Positions 17,917 to 27,594 are shown, numbered from the stretch's first letter. The stretch: 64,000 nt of DNA from an uncultured Mycobacteriaceae bacterium (GCA_902826815.1 CADEGF010000025.1:23781-87780), one strand, 5' to 3'. Program-made: numbers and translations. Notes: generated by a model from the sequence alone, not told the origin.

Positions 17917-18702
17917 GTGACGTCCGAACATCCAGGTGAGGTTGAGCTGGATTTCGCCCGCGAATGGGTGGAGTTCTACGACCCCGACAACACCGAGCAC
18001 CTGATCGCCGCCGATATGACTTGGCTGCTGTCGCATTGGACATGCGTGTTCGGCACACCCGCGTGTCAGGGCACTGTCGAAGGCAGGCCCGACGACGGAT
18101 GCTGCAGCCACGGCGCGTTCATCTCAGACAAGGACGACCGCAAGCGCCTCGACGCCGCGGTGGAGACCTTGACCGATGAGGACTGGCAGTTCCGCGAGAA
18201 GGGCCTCGGCCGCAAGGGTTACCTCGAGATGGACGAGTACGAGGACAAGCCCAGCCTGCGTACCCGAAAGTACAAGGGCGCCTGCATCTTTCTGAACCGG
18301 CCTGGTTTCGCGGGCGGCATCGGCTGCGCGCTGCACAGCAAGGCACTCAAGATCGGCGTCGAGCCGCTGACGATGAAGCCCGACGTGTGTTGGCAGCTGC
18401 CGATCCGGCGCACCCAGGAGTGGGTGACCCTGCCCGACGGCACCGAAGTACTCAAGACATGGATCACCGAATACGACAGGCGCGGGTGGGGCGAGGGCGG
18501 TGCGGACCTGCACTGGTACTGCACCGGCGATCCGAACGCTCACGTCGGGAAAAAGCAGGTGTGGCAGTCCTATGAGCCCGAGCTCAAGGAACTGCTCGGC
18601 GAGAAGGCGTACGCCGAGTTGGCGGCGATGTGCAAGCGGCGCAGCAGTTTAGGGCTGATCGCCGTTCATCCCGCCACCCGCGCAGCCGAGTCGAGCGACT
18701 GA
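17917..18702 (+). CDS. Conserved cysteine-rich protein of unknown function (Rv0495c-like)
   Basis: This protein of about 261 residues is conserved in mycobacteria without known function. Cysteine motifs [20 protein letters not shown] and [12 protein letters not shown] with [12 protein letters not shown] and PDVCWQLP suggest a metal centre, perhaps iron-sulfur or zinc; the arrangement recalls the DUF3109 (UPF0153) cysteine cluster. I chose GTG 17917 from codon usage and a -10 element 8 nt upstream; in-frame starts at 17797 or 17839 would add up to 40 residues. It runs divergently from ppx1 and converges on regX3. Confidence 0.85.
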   Translation: MTSEHPGEVELDFAREWVEFYDPDNTEHLIAADMTWLLSHWTCVFGTPACQGTVEGRPDDGCCSHGAFISDKDDRKRLDAAVETLTDEDWQFREKGLGRKGYLEMDEYEDKPSLRTRKYKGACIFLNRPGFAGGIGCALHSKALKIGVEPLTMKPDVCWQLPIRRTQEWVTLPDGTEVLKTWITEYDRRGWGEGGADLHWYCTGDPNAHVGKKQVWQSYEPELKELLGEKAYAELAAMCKRRSSLGLIAVHPATRAAESSD

Positions 18703-18713
18703 CCTGGCTGGTC

Positions 18714-18773
18714 GTCCTCTCCCCCTACGCTTCGCGTGGGTGGGTCGACCGCTTGCGAGGGGAGTGCCCCCAC
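18714..18773. repeat. Hairpin-rich intergenic element, possible terminator
   Basis: Between two convergent genes the DNA contains ACGC-TTC-GCGT (18727-18737) within CCCC/GGGG flanks and a second half CGCTTGCGAGGGGAGTG (18750-18766). The core resembles palindromes at 24704-24723 and 33799-33816, so this may be one copy of a dispersed mycobacterial element that also works as a bidirectional terminator. Confidence 0.4.
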
Positions 18774-18808
18774 AACGCGGCTCGTCCCTCGCCGCTTGAT
18801 CGTCGTCC

Positions 18809-19495
18809 TCAGCCTTCCAGCTTGTAACCCAGGCCACGCACCGTCACCAGGTGCACCGGATTGGCCGGGTCGGCCTCGATCTTGCTGCGCAACCGCTTGA
18901 CGTGCACGTCAAGCGTCTTGGTGTCGCCGACATAGTCTGCACCCCACACCCGGTCGATGAGCTGGCCCCGGGTGAGCACCCGACCGCTGTTGCGCATCAG
19001 GTACTCGAGCAGGTCGAACTCCTTGAGGGGCAGCGTGATCGGTTCGCCGTTCACCGAGACGACATGGCGCTCGACGTCCATCCGCACCGGGCCCGCCTCC
19101 AACACGCCGTCGGCGATAGCGGCGTCGTCGGCGTCGATGCCGCGGCGCAGCACCGCCCTGATCCGCGCGATCAGCTCGCGCGCCGAGTAGGGCTTGGTGA
19201 CGTAGTCGTCGGCGCCGAGTTCCAGCCCGACCACCTTGTCGATCTCGCTGTCGCGTGCGGTCACCATGATGACCGGAACGCTCGAGCGCGACCGCAACTG
19301 CTTGCAGACGTCGGTCCCGCTCATGCCGGGCAGCATCAGGTCGAGCAGCACGATGTCCGCACCTGCCCGCTCGAATTCGGCGAGGGCCGAAGGCCCGTCG
19401 GTCACGACAGTGGCCTCGAAGCCCTCCTTGCGCAAAAGGAACGCCAGGGGATCAGCCAGGGACTCCTCGTCCTCGACGATCAACACGTTGGTCAT
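18809..19495 (-). CDS. regX3: Response regulator RegX3
   Basis: This 228-residue OmpR/PhoB-class regulator has the receiver domain 1-120 ([19 protein letters not shown], phosphoacceptor Asp in [14 protein letters not shown], Lys in [15 protein letters not shown]) and a winged-helix DNA-binding domain in the last 100 residues ([26 protein letters not shown]). RegX3 controls the phosphate-starvation response with SenX3. Its ATG overlaps the senX3 stop codon by 4 bp, so there is no room for the MIRU repeats that separate the genes in the M. tuberculosis complex. Confidence 0.97.
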   Translation of the reverse strand: MTNVLIVEDEESLADPLAFLLRKEGFEATVVTDGPSALAEFERAGADIVLLDLMLPGMSGTDVCKQLRSRSSVPVIMVTARDSEIDKVVGLELGADDYVTKPYSARELIARIRAVLRRGIDADDAAIADGVLEAGPVRMDVERHVVSVNGEPITLPLKEFDLLEYLMRNSGRVLTRGQLIDRVWGADYVGDTKTLDVHVKRLRSKIEADPANPVHLVTVRGLGYKLEG

Positions 19496-20682
19496 GGGCG
19501 TTGAAAATCCTCTCGTTCGTCGGACTCGCTGATGCGATCCGGGTAGGCCGGAATCGACATGGTGAACGTCGACCCCGTGCCCGGCTGACTCCACAGCCGG
19601 ATGGATCCGTTGTGATTGGCTGCAACATGTTTGACGATCGCTAGACCGAGGCCGGTGCCTCCGGTTGCCCGCGATCTGGCTTTGTCGACGCGGAAGAACC
19701 GCTCGAACACCCGCTCCTGATCGGCGGCGGCAATGCCGATACCCCGATCCGTCACGGCGATCTCGATGTTGTCGCCCCGGCGCCTTCGACTGATGGAGAC
19801 CGGGGATCCGTTGGGTGAGTATGCGATTGCGTTGGACACCAGGTTGGCCAGCGCGGTTACCAGCAGGGGTTGGTCGCCGAGCACTTTGTAACCGGTCGGC
19901 GCGTCGGTGGTGATGGCGATGTCGGCAGTTTCGGCGGCGATCTTGTACCGCGAAAGCGCTTCGGCGACAACGGTGTCGACGTCGACAGCCTCGAGATCGG
20001 GAAGCGGCTCTGCGCCCTGCAGGCGGGACAGCTCGATGAGCTCGCCGACCATGTTGGCCAGCCGGTTGGACTCGGCGACCATCTTGTCGGAGAACCTCCG
20101 GACGGTGTCGGGGTCGTCGGCAGAGGCCAGCAGCGCCTCGGCGAGTACGCCCATCGCCCCGACAGGGGTCTTCAGCTCGTGGCTGACGTTGGCGACGAAG
20201 TCGCGGCGGGTCGCCTCCATCCGCGCGTGCTCGGACTGGTCATCGACATAGACGACGGCGAACCGGCGGTCGTCCTCGGTCAGCAATCGGACATGGCCGC
20301 GAACGGACAGCCCGGACCGCCCTGGAAGTGCCCGCCTTCGCGGTGAGAGGTCGACTTCGACGTCTTCACCGGTGGTCAGGACGCGCTGCGCGGCGAGCCA
20401 CGCCCGGTCATCGAGCAGGCGGTCACGTACCAGTCCGAGTTCCCTGGCCCGGTCGTTGGTGTAGACGACGTCGCGGTGGGTGTCGACCACGACGATGCCC
20501 ACCGGCGACAGCGACACGATGTGGGCAAGCATCTCGGAGACGGTTATCCCCGACTCCGCGGTCGCCCGCCGCTGCCTACGCTCGGCCAACTTGGGCATCA
20601 GGCCCGCTCCGACCACCGCACCGATCGCCAGAGCGAGCAGTGCCACGACTGCGATCAGCAGCAGTGCGGATACCACACTCAC
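19492..20682 (-). CDS. senX3: Sensor histidine kinase SenX3
   Basis: This 396-residue membrane kinase has an N-terminal hydrophobic segment (about 1-26), a PAS-like domain (about 45-130, [19 protein letters not shown]), a HisKA domain with phospho-His in [16 protein letters not shown] and an HATPase domain with [19 protein letters not shown] and [13 protein letters not shown]. It phosphorylates RegX3 at low phosphate. I place the start at GTG 20682, which matches the N-terminus of known SenX3 and lies 6 nt after TACCAT. An upstream in-frame TTG at 20688 is less likely. Confidence 0.96.
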   Translation of the reverse strand: MSVVSALLLIAVVALLALAIGAVVGAGLMPKLAERRQRRATAESGITVSEMLAHIVSLSPVGIVVVDTHRDVVYTNDRARELGLVRDRLLDDRAWLAAQRVLTTGEDVEVDLSPRRRALPGRSGLSVRGHVRLLTEDDRRFAVVYVDDQSEHARMEATRRDFVANVSHELKTPVGAMGVLAEALLASADDPDTVRRFSDKMVAESNRLANMVGELIELSRLQGAEPLPDLEAVDVDTVVAEALSRYKIAAETADIAITTDAPTGYKVLGDQPLLVTALANLVSNAIAYSPNGSPVSISRRRRGDNIEIAVTDRGIGIAAADQERVFERFFRVDKARSRATGGTGLGLAIVKHVAANHNGSIRLWSQPGTGSTFTMSIPAYPDRISESDEREDFQRP

Positions 20683-20688
20683 GAGCAA

Positions 20689-20694
20689 ATGGTA
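20689..20694 (-). promoter_or_regulatory. -10 element for leaderless senX3 transcript
   Basis: On the minus strand TACCAT is followed by 6 nt and the GTG start at 20682. A single GTTCACC heptamer lies just upstream (minus strand, 20702-20708). Confidence 0.5.
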
Positions 20695-20763
20695 CGAAAC
20701 TGGTGAACGTCATCCCAGCAGCGTGCGGCCAAAACGGGACATGTCACACGCTCAGGCGCAGGT

Positions 20764-20796
20764 GTTCGGTTGCCGTTCACCCAGAGTTCGCCCAAA
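20764..20796 (+). promoter_or_regulatory. RegX3 (Pho-box-like) direct repeats upstream of senX3
   Basis: Three consecutive 11-bp units begin GTTC: GTTCGGTTGCC, GTTCACCCAGA and GTTCGCCCAAA. An 11-bp direct repeat with a GTTCACC core is the recognised form of phosphate-regulator boxes in actinobacteria. The array lies about 80-115 bp upstream of the senX3 start, which suits autoregulation by RegX3. Confidence 0.65.
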
Positions 20797-20812
20797 CCCG
20801 CCGTTCGCTTGA

Positions 20813-21559
20813 TTACTTGGCGCCCTGACTCGCGACGGCGGCAGCGCCAGCCGCAGCCGCCTCCGGGTCCAGGTAGGTGCCGCCGGCGACCGTCGGGCGC
20901 AGGTCGCCGTCGAGGTCGTAGCGCAGCGGGATCCCGGTCGGGATGTTCAGGCCGACCACGTCCTCGTCGGACATCTTGTCGAGGTATTTGACCAGCGCTC
21001 GCAGGGAGTTTCCGTGCGCGACGATCAGCACCGTCTTGCCCGCCGTCAGGTCGGGCACGATCGTCTCGGTGAAATAGGGCACGAACCGGGCGACCACGTC
21101 GGCCAGGCATTCGGTCAGCGGGCCGCCGTCGATATCGGCGTATCGGGGATCAGTGTCCTGGCTGTACTCGCTGCCCGCTTCGATCGGCGGTGGCGGGGTG
21201 TCATAGCTGCGCCGCCAGGCCATGAACTGCTCTTCGCCGTAGCGTTCCTTGGTCTCGGCCTTGTTCAGGCCCTGAAGGGCACCGTAGTGGCGCTCGTTGA
21301 GCCGCCAGTCTCGGTGCACGGGTATCCAGTGCCGGTCCGCCTTGTCCAGCGTCAGGTTCGCCGTGCTGATCGCCCGCCGCAACAGCGACGTGTACAGCAC
21401 ATCGGGCTGGCGCTCCAGCTCCTTGATCAGCTCGCCTGCCCGCAGCGCTTCGGCCCTGCCCTTTTCGTTCAGGTCGACGTCGACCCAGCCGGTGAACAAG
21501 TTCAGCGCGTTCCATTCGCTTTCGCCGTGGCGCAGCAGGATCAGCGTGGAATCTCCCAT
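20813..21559 (-). CDS. gpmA: 2,3-bisphosphoglycerate-dependent phosphoglycerate mutase
   Basis: This 248-residue glycolytic enzyme, called Gpm1 in mycobacteria, interconverts 3- and 2-phosphoglycerate. The catalytic His lies in [12 protein letters not shown] (about residue 11), with [25 protein letters not shown] and the second His in [13 protein letters not shown]. The dPGM layout is complete. TAGGCT lies 7 nt before the ATG, so the transcript may be leaderless. It lies upstream of senX3-regX3, as in M. tuberculosis. Confidence 0.97.
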   Translation of the reverse strand: MGDSTLILLRHGESEWNALNLFTGWVDVDLNEKGRAEALRAGELIKELERQPDVLYTSLLRRAISTANLTLDKADRHWIPVHRDWRLNERHYGALQGLNKAETKERYGEEQFMAWRRSYDTPPPPIEAGSEYSQDTDPRYADIDGGPLTECLADVVARFVPYFTETIVPDLTAGKTVLIVAHGNSLRALVKYLDKMSDEDVVGLNIPTGIPLRYDLDGDLRPTVAGGTYLDPEAAAAGAAAVASQGAK

Positions 21560-21566
21560 GGTGGGC

Positions 21567-21572
21567 AGCCTA
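21567..21572 (-). promoter_or_regulatory. -10 element for leaderless gpm1 transcript
   Basis: TAGGCT on the minus strand, then 7 nt (GCCCACC), then the ATG at 21559. Confidence 0.5.
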
Positions 21573-21584
21573 TCCCGGCGGACC

Positions 21585-22094
21585 TTAGTCGTCGTCGATC
21601 AGGTGCTCGAAGGCCTTCAGGTTCTTCAGCGACTCGCCGCGCGAGACCCGCCACTCCCATTCCTTCTGGATCGACGAGCGAAAACCCAACTCCAGCAACG
21701 TGTTGAAGTCGTTGTCGACGGCCTCGAGGACCTGGCCGAGCACGCGGTCGATCTCGTCGGGGGTCACTGAGTGCAGCGCCATCCGGCCGACCAGGTAGAT
21801 GTCGCCGACGTTGTCGAGGGTGTAGGCCACGCCGTAGAGCCTGCGGTTGCGCTTGAGCATGAACCGGTAGACGCCCTCATGGTTCTCGTCGGGCTTGCGG
21901 CATACGAACGCCTCGACGCGCACCGAATGCTCGCCGATGGACATGATCGTGTTGGTCACCAGCCGCCGCTCGCCCGGCAGTTCGACGATCAGGCCGGGCA
22001 GCCCGCCGTGCGCGCCCTCGTGACGCGTGTAGACCAGGCCGTTCTCCTTGCAGGCGTCCTCGATGACCTGTTGCACGTCAGCGATTGCGGTCAC
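21585..22094 (-). CDS. YbjN-domain protein (Rv0487-like)
   Basis: This 169-residue protein of the YbjN/type III secretion chaperone-like fold has a central antiparallel sheet ([40 protein letters not shown]) followed by helices around [23 protein letters not shown]. Its GTG start overlaps the mshA stop (GTGA), so it is translationally coupled to mshA. The family is widespread in actinobacteria with no assigned activity; a chaperone-like or regulatory role is guesswork. Confidence 0.85.
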   Translation of the reverse strand: MTAIADVQQVIEDACKENGLVYTRHEGAHGGLPGLIVELPGERRLVTNTIMSIGEHSVRVEAFVCRKPDENHEGVYRFMLKRNRRLYGVAYTLDNVGDIYLVGRMALHSVTPDEIDRVLGQVLEAVDNDFNTLLELGFRSSIQKEWEWRVSRGESLKNLKAFEHLIDDD

Positions 22095-23407
22095 GCCCGA
22101 ACGCCCCTGCGCATCGAGAACCGGCGTCCCGTACGGCGTCCGGCGACGTTGCGGGGCTGATGGCGGGCGCGGTAGTCACTGATCGCGTGCCCGTAGCTGG
22201 CCAGCAGCCCGTCGACGGTATGCGCCCAGGAGAAGGTGGCGGCGTGCTCGACGGCCGCCTGTCGCATCGTCTCCGGGCCGCGGTCGAAGAGGGCGGCGAT
22301 CGCCTGCGCCCAGTCGTCGGGGTCGTGGCCGTCGACGAGTGTGCCGCTGACACCGTCGCGGACGGCGACGGGAAGCCCTCCGACGGCCGCGGCCACCACC
22401 GGCGTGCCGCAGGCCTGCGCCTCGACGGCGACGAGGCCGAACGATTCGGAGTAGCTGGGCACCGCGACGAGGTCGGCGGCGCGGTAGACGTTGACGAGTT
22501 GCTCGCGCGATTGCGGCGGCAGGAATGTCACCCGATCGGCGATACCCAATTCGTCGGCCAGCCGAACCAGCCCGTCGGGCGCGGCCAGCCCACTGCCCGA
22601 CGGTCCCCCTGCCACAAGCACTCGCACGTCCGGCAGCTTGGCGGCCGCCCGCAGCAGTACGTCGGGCGCCTTGAGCGGCTGAATGCGGCCGATGAACGCG
22701 ACAACGCGCTCGTTCTCGTCGACCCCGAGCACGTGGCGCGCCGCGCGCTTGTCGCCGGGTGTGAAGGTCTCCAGATCGACGCCGGGGTGCACGACGTCGA
22801 TGCGCTCAGGGTCGGCATTGTGTAGCGAAACCAGTTGCTGCGCTTCGTGTTCGGTGTTGACGATCAACCGGTCCGCCTCGTCGACAACCTGCTGTTCGCC
22901 GACAGCGCGCAGAGGAGGTTCCGGTGCGTCACCGTCGGCGAGCGCCGCGTTCTTGACCGCGGCGAGGGTGTGCGCGGTGTGCACAAGCGGCACGGCCCAC
23001 CGATCGCGCGCCAGCCAGCCGACCTGACCAGAGAGCCAGTAGTGCGAATGCACGATGTCGTAGTAGCCGGGCTCGTGGGTGGCCTCGGCCCGCAGCACGC
23101 CGGCGGTGAACGCACACAGCTGGGTGGGCAGATCGTATTTGTCCAGACCCTCGAACGGCCCGGCGACGACATTGCGGACCAGCACACCAGGGGCGACCCG
23201 CACCGTCGGCTGATCGGCCGACGTCGTCGCCCTTGTGAAGATCTCCACTTCCACGCCGCGACGGGCCATCTGCAGCGCGCTCTGCAACACGTAGACATTC
23301 ATGCCGCCCGCGTCGCCGGTGCCTGGCTGCGCCAGCGGGGAGGTGTGTACCGACAACACGGCCACTCTGCGGGGCGAAACAACTTCCGTCGCTAGGCGCA
23401 CACACAC
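22091..23407 (-). CDS. mshA: D-inositol-3-phosphate glycosyltransferase MshA (mycothiol synthesis)
   Basis: MshA transfers GlcNAc from UDP-GlcNAc to inositol-3-phosphate, the first committed step to mycothiol. The protein has 438 residues and a GT-B fold of family GT4: [61 protein letters not shown] and the [19 protein letters not shown] donor-site block. GTG 23407 was chosen because GGAGG stands 9 nt upstream; a second in-frame GTG lies at 23401. The gene is followed directly by the YbjN gene. Confidence 0.96.
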   Translation of the reverse strand: MCVRLATEVVSPRRVAVLSVHTSPLAQPGTGDAGGMNVYVLQSALQMARRGVEVEIFTRATTSADQPTVRVAPGVLVRNVVAGPFEGLDKYDLPTQLCAFTAGVLRAEATHEPGYYDIVHSHYWLSGQVGWLARDRWAVPLVHTAHTLAAVKNAALADGDAPEPPLRAVGEQQVVDEADRLIVNTEHEAQQLVSLHNADPERIDVVHPGVDLETFTPGDKRAARHVLGVDENERVVAFIGRIQPLKAPDVLLRAAAKLPDVRVLVAGGPSGSGLAAPDGLVRLADELGIADRVTFLPPQSREQLVNVYRAADLVAVPSYSESFGLVAVEAQACGTPVVAAAVGGLPVAVRDGVSGTLVDGHDPDDWAQAIAALFDRGPETMRQAAVEHAATFSWAHTVDGLLASYGHAISDYRARHQPRNVAGRRTGRRFSMRRGVRA

Positions 23408-23489
23408 ATGTCTACACCTCCGCGTCGAGACTGCATTCGGGCAGGCAAATGTCGAGTGGACGCCTGCCGGAATGCAATTTCGCGAGAAA

Positions 23490-24803
23490 TCAGGCGCTGG
23501 CTTCCGGCCTGCGGGCCAGCGCACGCCGCATGGCGCCGATCGGGTCGGCGTAGATGCCGCCAAGGGACACCACCCCCGCACCCGCTTCCTGCACCCGGTT
23601 GCCGAACGACGTCACCCGGATATCGCGTGCGGGCAGCACCGAACGCTCGCGGTATGCCGCTTCGACGAGGCTCATGCCCTCCGGGTACTCGGTGAACGCC
23701 TGCCCACCGACGACCAGGTCATCGGGGTTGAGCATGTCGCGCAGCAGCGCGACGGCCTCGCCGAGCACCCGCGCGCGCTCGGCGAGCAGGTCACGTGCCT
23801 GTTCGTTGCCCTGCCTGGCCGCCCGAAGCACGGCCGTCAAGGTGGACGCAGGGCCGTCGGCCGGAATCACCCGATTCTTGCGCGCGGCGATGAGCACCGC
23901 CTCGTCGCTGACCGTCGACTCCAGCGCACCGGTTCCGCCGAGCAGCTCCGAGTTGGCGGGCAGGCCTGCGATCGTTCCTGGGCCGCTGGCAGGCGAGTGG
24001 ACCTTGCCGCCGATCGAGAGCGCGTAGCCGACCGTCTCGCGGGCGTACACGTAGAGGCTGGTCGCCGGATGGGACGCCCTGCGCGTGCCGAGCAGCAGTT
24101 CGGCACCGGCCATCGCGTCGACGTGCGACGCGACCGAAACGGGAAGGCCGAGCGTCTCTGCGATGACGGACCCGACGGGCGCATCCGACCAGCCCAGCCG
24201 CGGATGGTCCAGATAGCCGCGGGCGCTGTCCACGACGCCGCCCGCGGTGACCCCGACCCACAGCGGACGACGGCGGTGCCAGCGGCTCAGGTAGCGCCGG
24301 GCGCTGTCGGCCAGCGACGCCAGGGCGGCCGCCTGAGTGCCGCGCGGCGTCGGGGTTTCGACGACGTCGAGCGTGCGGCCGAACAGGTCGGTGGCCACGA
24401 TGCTTGTGGTGCGCGCACCGATGTGGACGCCGAGCGTCAGGAACGGCTCGTGGTTGACCTCGACGGGCACCCGCGGCCGTCCGATGGCGCCCGACACCGC
24501 GAGGTCGGCGCGTTCCCGCAGGACGCCCGCGTCGAGCAGGGCGGTGACCTGACGGTTCACCGTCGCGATGGACAGCTGGGTGACCTTGGCGATGACGTCA
24601 CGGGCGATGGGGCCGCGTGACCTTGCGGCGTTGAAAACCGACGCGGCCGCGGCATCGGGCACGTGCAGCGACGGAGCCACGATGCGGTGGCGTGACTGGG
24701 GGTGCCTCCCGCTTGCGGGAGGCAGGGCTCGCCCGGGGTGGGTGGTGGGAGCCGGCCGAGTGCGAGCGGCGGCGGGAGCTGGGCGGAGAGTGGTGGTGCG
24801 CAC
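23490..24803 (-). CDS. ROK-family transcriptional regulator (Rv0485-like)
   Basis: This 437-residue protein has a disordered first 45 residues, a winged helix-turn-helix (about 62-105, [20 protein letters not shown]) and a ROK sugar-kinase-like domain ([58 protein letters not shown]). The ROK zinc-cysteine cluster is not evident, so it acts as a regulator, not a kinase. GTG 24803 follows AGAGGA. A 20-bp perfect palindrome at 24704-24723 lies inside the N-terminal coding region. M. tuberculosis Rv0485 is a regulator that affects a pe/ppe pair. Confidence 0.88.
   Translation of the reverse strand: MRTTTLRPAPAAARTRPAPTTHPGRALPPASGRHPQSRHRIVAPSLHVPDAAAASVFNAARSRGPIARDVIAKVTQLSIATVNRQVTALLDAGVLRERADLAVSGAIGRPRVPVEVNHEPFLTLGVHIGARTTSIVATDLFGRTLDVVETPTPRGTQAAALASLADSARRYLSRWHRRRPLWVGVTAGGVVDSARGYLDHPRLGWSDAPVGSVIAETLGLPVSVASHVDAMAGAELLLGTRRASHPATSLYVYARETVGYALSIGGKVHSPASGPGTIAGLPANSELLGGTGALESTVSDEAVLIAARKNRVIPADGPASTLTAVLRAARQGNEQARDLLAERARVLGEAVALLRDMLNPDDLVVGGQAFTEYPEGMSLVEAAYRERSVLPARDIRVTSFGNRVQEAGAGVVSLGGIYADPIGAMRRALARRPEASA
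24704..24723. repeat. Perfect 20-bp palindrome within the ROK-regulator gene
   Basis: GCCTCCCGC and GCGGGAGGC flank TT. It encodes part of the proline- and arginine-rich N-terminal tail (about residues 27-33) and resembles the palindromes at 18750-18766 and 33799-33816, so a short dispersed element may have been absorbed into the coding sequence. Confidence 0.6.
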
Positions 24804-24985
24804 AGGGGGTGTCCTCTGAGTAGTCGGCTGGTGGGGCTGTGCCACACCTGCGACTCAGTAGGACGGGGGAAGTCCGGACTCTGGTCAGGCGCGGCGGATT
24901 GCGCGGCGACAACAACACGCGCGCCGTGCGCCAACGACCTGACTACTGCGGATCACGCCGTGAACCTAGCACAGCCAACTAAAGC

Positions 24986-25016
24986 GTGCCGAACAGCTGT
25001 GGTGGGTGTTCGGCAC
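24986..25016. ncRNA. Hairpin at the tnpB 3' end: candidate right end / guide-RNA scaffold
   Basis: A perfect 10-bp inverted repeat, GTGCCGAACA (24986-24995) and TGTTCGGCAC (25007-25016), with an 11-nt loop lies 23 bp beyond the tnpB stop codon on the side where IS605/IS607-type elements keep their right end. In characterised TnpB systems the guide RNA runs through the gene's 3' end and this terminal structure. That it functions so here is inference; the rest of 24804-25039 shows no gene. Confidence 0.4.
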
Positions 25017-25039
25017 CGCCCTTCTCGGGCGTCGTCGGT

Positions 25040-26472
25040 TCAGGCCGCGGGTGCGGTGTGAACGTCGGTTCCCGCGTCTTTCGGGCTGGTTTCACCAACA
25101 CGGGGGTGTTGGTCAGCGCCGTCCCGTCGGCGGGCTTTGGTGGCCCGGCCCCCTGCTTGGGGGTCCGGGGATCTATGGGAGTCGTGATGAGCCTGACCCC
25201 AGCGGGCCAAATTCACCGCAGCGTTGGCGTCTCGATCGGCGGTGTGCCCGCAACTGCAGGCGAACACCCGATCGGCCAACGTCATCTCGCTGTCGACTGT
25301 CCCGCAGTGCGGGCATAGCCGCGTCGATGGATACCAGCGGTCGGCTTCGACGAGCTGCCCGCCCCGCCAGGCCTGCTTGTAGTTGAGGAGGCGGGCGAAC
25401 TCCGACCAACCGGCATCAGAGATCGCCCGCGCCAGCCGATGGTTGGCCAGCATCCCCGCCACGTTCAGGTTCTCGATGACGATCCGGTCGTGGGTCTTGA
25501 CTAGCGCGCCTGATACCTGGTGCAGGAAATGGCGCCGAATGTTGGCGACATGGTGGTGATGGCGGCCCAGCCGGGCCGCGGCGTCCTTGCGGTTGTGTGA
25601 TCCTTTCGTCTTGCGGGACAACGACTTCGACAACCGTCGCTGCTGTTTCAGGCCAGCGGCCAGCGCTTTGGGCGCATCGCAGATGCGGGCGACTTCGGTG
25701 CCGTCGGCGGTGGCGGCGACCAGAAACGCCGACAGGCCGCGGTCCACACCCACCCAGGCGCCCTCGTCGGCGGGGTCACCGGGTGGGTGCTGCAGAGCAG
25801 GGTGCAGGTCGGCGGCTTCCACGTTGAGCGCGATCCACCACCGCCCGGCGCGCTGGCTGATGGTGGCGAACAGGATCTTCGCCCGGCTCTTGGCGAGCAT
25901 CCGTCGCAGCCGACGGGTGTCATCGTGCACCCCGATTACCCCGATACCGGGCAGCGTGACCGACCGCGGGCGATCGTTGTCGCCGACGCGGATAGCCGGC
26001 CGTCTGCCTTGGGGGTGCTTGTTGCGCAGTCGAAACGACGCAATGCTGCGAGTCTTCTTCTTGGACCGCGGGAACCCGACCCGCTTGCCTCTGCGTTTGC
26101 CCGATCGTGATCCGACCACGCTGTCAGGCCCTTGCCCAGGTCGACGGCGGCTTCCTCGAACACCTGCTGACACACCTCGCGCCGCCAGGCCAGCCCCGTC
26201 ACCATTGTGTCGGCCACGCCGTGGCCGTCAACGGTGAAGACCCGGCCGGCGGCCTCGGTCGTCTTCCACCTGTTGAACGCGTTGATCAGATCGAACCCCG
26301 TCCACGGCACCTGCGTATCCGGGGCCGTGCGGCGTTGGGTGAGCGCGGTTTTCACCATCCGCAGGCACTGATTGAACGCAAACCGCGACGCTCCGGCGTG
26401 GCGGGCCAGCACCTCGCACTGCTCGACGGTCGGGTCGAGACAGAATCGGAATGTGGTGTGGCGAGCCATCAC
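25040..26472 (-). pseudogene. IS605/IS607-type TnpB (RNA-guided nuclease), frameshifted
   Basis: Two overlapping frames together encode a full TnpB of roughly 470 residues. The upstream frame (26472 to about 26110) gives the N-terminal HTH and wedge region, ending DLGKGLTAWSD. The downstream frame resumes with SRSGKRRGKRVGFPR and carries RuvC-I GVDRGL (catalytic Asp), RuvC-II IENLNVAG (Glu), the zinc ribbon CPHCG...CSCG and RuvC-III DRDANAAVN (Asp). The junction at about 26106-26112 is explained by loss of one base, so all catalytic residues remain but translation should break. No TnpA or serine recombinase is nearby. A sequencing error could mimic this. Confidence 0.85.
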
Positions 26473-26475
26473 CGA

Positions 26476-26509
26476 TCAGGGTCCCACCCGCCACCGACAA
26501 ACACCCTGA
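26476..26509. repeat. Inverted repeat at the tnpB 5' side (possible left end)
   Basis: TCAGGGT (26476-26482) and ACCCTGA (26503-26509) form a 7-bp stem with a 20-nt loop, 3 bp upstream of the tnpB start. Subterminal hairpins are typical of IS605-type ends, but the true boundary cannot be fixed from one copy. Confidence 0.35.
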
Positions 26510-26599
26510 CCAGCCGCCATCTGTCGAGACCCGCAATCACGATCAGCAGTCCGAGGCGAAGTCCGCACCCGCTGCGGTCGCTGTCACAGGCACTCAGCT

Positions 26600-26919
26600 G
26601 CGGTGGCGGACTCGTCGTCGGTGAAGGCGTCCGGCGGTAGCTGGAACACGCGGCTTCGACGGGGCCAACAAAGTCGACGGCGTCAAACGCCACGTCCTCG
26701 TTGACTCCGCTGGCATCTTGACCGCGGCCCTCGTCACCCCAGCCGCCATACAGGACCGGCCGAAGCCAGGCCAGGGTTCATCGTCCAACCCCGCCGCTGG
26801 GCAGTCGTACCCACCAACGGCTGGATCAACCACTGCCGACGTATCGATCGCCACTGCAAAACCACGCTCACCGCCCACGAGGATTCGTCTACCGCAACCA
26901 ATTGTTCGACACGCTTTAG
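26600..26919 (+). pseudogene. Degenerate IS5-family DDE transposase remnant
   Basis: The characteristic IS5-family stretches are readable but lie in three different frames: SVKASGGSWNTR (from 26618), then GFDGANKVDGVKRHVLVDSAG (from 26652), then FIVQPRRWAVVPTNGWINH (from 26777) and finally GFVYRNQLFDTL followed by a TAG at 26917-26919. About 100 residues of the central catalytic region are deleted. It is a dead relic. Together with the tnpB it fills the otherwise gene-free stretch 26473-26943, which holds nothing else that I recognise. Confidence 0.75.
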
Positions 26920-26943
26920 CGCTCTGCCCAGTGCCGGCGGCCA

Positions 26944-27594
26944 CTAGCGGGGGAAGTGCACCGTCTGAGTGGAGAACAGCTTGTGCGGCCTGCTGAGGTG
27001 ATTCGCCGCCGCCACCACGCCCATCCAGGTGGGAATCAGGTCGGAATCGCCGTACACGAAGCGGCATGCCGATTCGAGGGTGTGGCCTGCGATGTTCATC
27101 CGGAAGTTCAGCCCGGGCGTGATCAACACCGTGCCGGGGGCCGGTTCGGTGGCCGGATCCATTTCGTTGGCGAACGCGATCACGACCGCGAGGTGGTCGT
27201 CGCCGTACCAACGGGCCGCCAGGCTCGCGAAGCTCTCGCCGTCGACGACGGTGTGGTGGCCGACGTCGCTCAGATCCGGGATCAGCAGCCATGCGCCCTG
27301 CTCGATCGGCTGCTGGGCGACGCCGCTGGTGACCTCCCAGATCAACTGCATCTTGGTGTCCTGGGTGCCGTAGTAGTGCTGGGTGAGCTGCGTCCGCGCC
27401 GCGGTGCTGTCGGTGGTGGTGAACAGGTGCCGACGCGTGACGAACGGGACGAGCAGCTCCTGGCCGACGAGGATCAGATCGGGGTTGGCGAGGTTGTTCA
27501 TCCGGGCGATCACCGGATAGAGGTCGCCGTCGCCGTATTCGCGGGCGGCAATGGCGAACAGGGTGTCGCCTGGCGCAACGGTGTAGTTCTTCAT
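26944..27594 (-). CDS. Protein with two LysM-like domains
   Basis: This 216-residue protein begins directly with a LysM domain (MKNYTVAPGDTLFAIAAREYG, residues 1-48 with NLANPDLILVGQELLVP) and carries a second, weaker LysM at about 112-165 (HTVVDGESFASLAARWYGD). There is no signal peptide, so it may be cytosolic or exported by another route; it resembles phage-type or adaptor LysM proteins. GAAAGGAA precedes the ATG at 27594. It does not occur at this position in M. tuberculosis and lies against the insertion-sequence patch, so it may have been acquired. Confidence 0.85.
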   Translation of the reverse strand: MKNYTVAPGDTLFAIAAREYGDGDLYPVIARMNNLANPDLILVGQELLVPFVTRRHLFTTTDSTAARTQLTQHYYGTQDTKMQLIWEVTSGVAQQPIEQGAWLLIPDLSDVGHHTVVDGESFASLAARWYGDDHLAVVIAFANEMDPATEPAPGTVLITPGLNFRMNIAGHTLESACRFVYGDSDLIPTWMGVVAAANHLSRPHKLFSTQTVHFPR

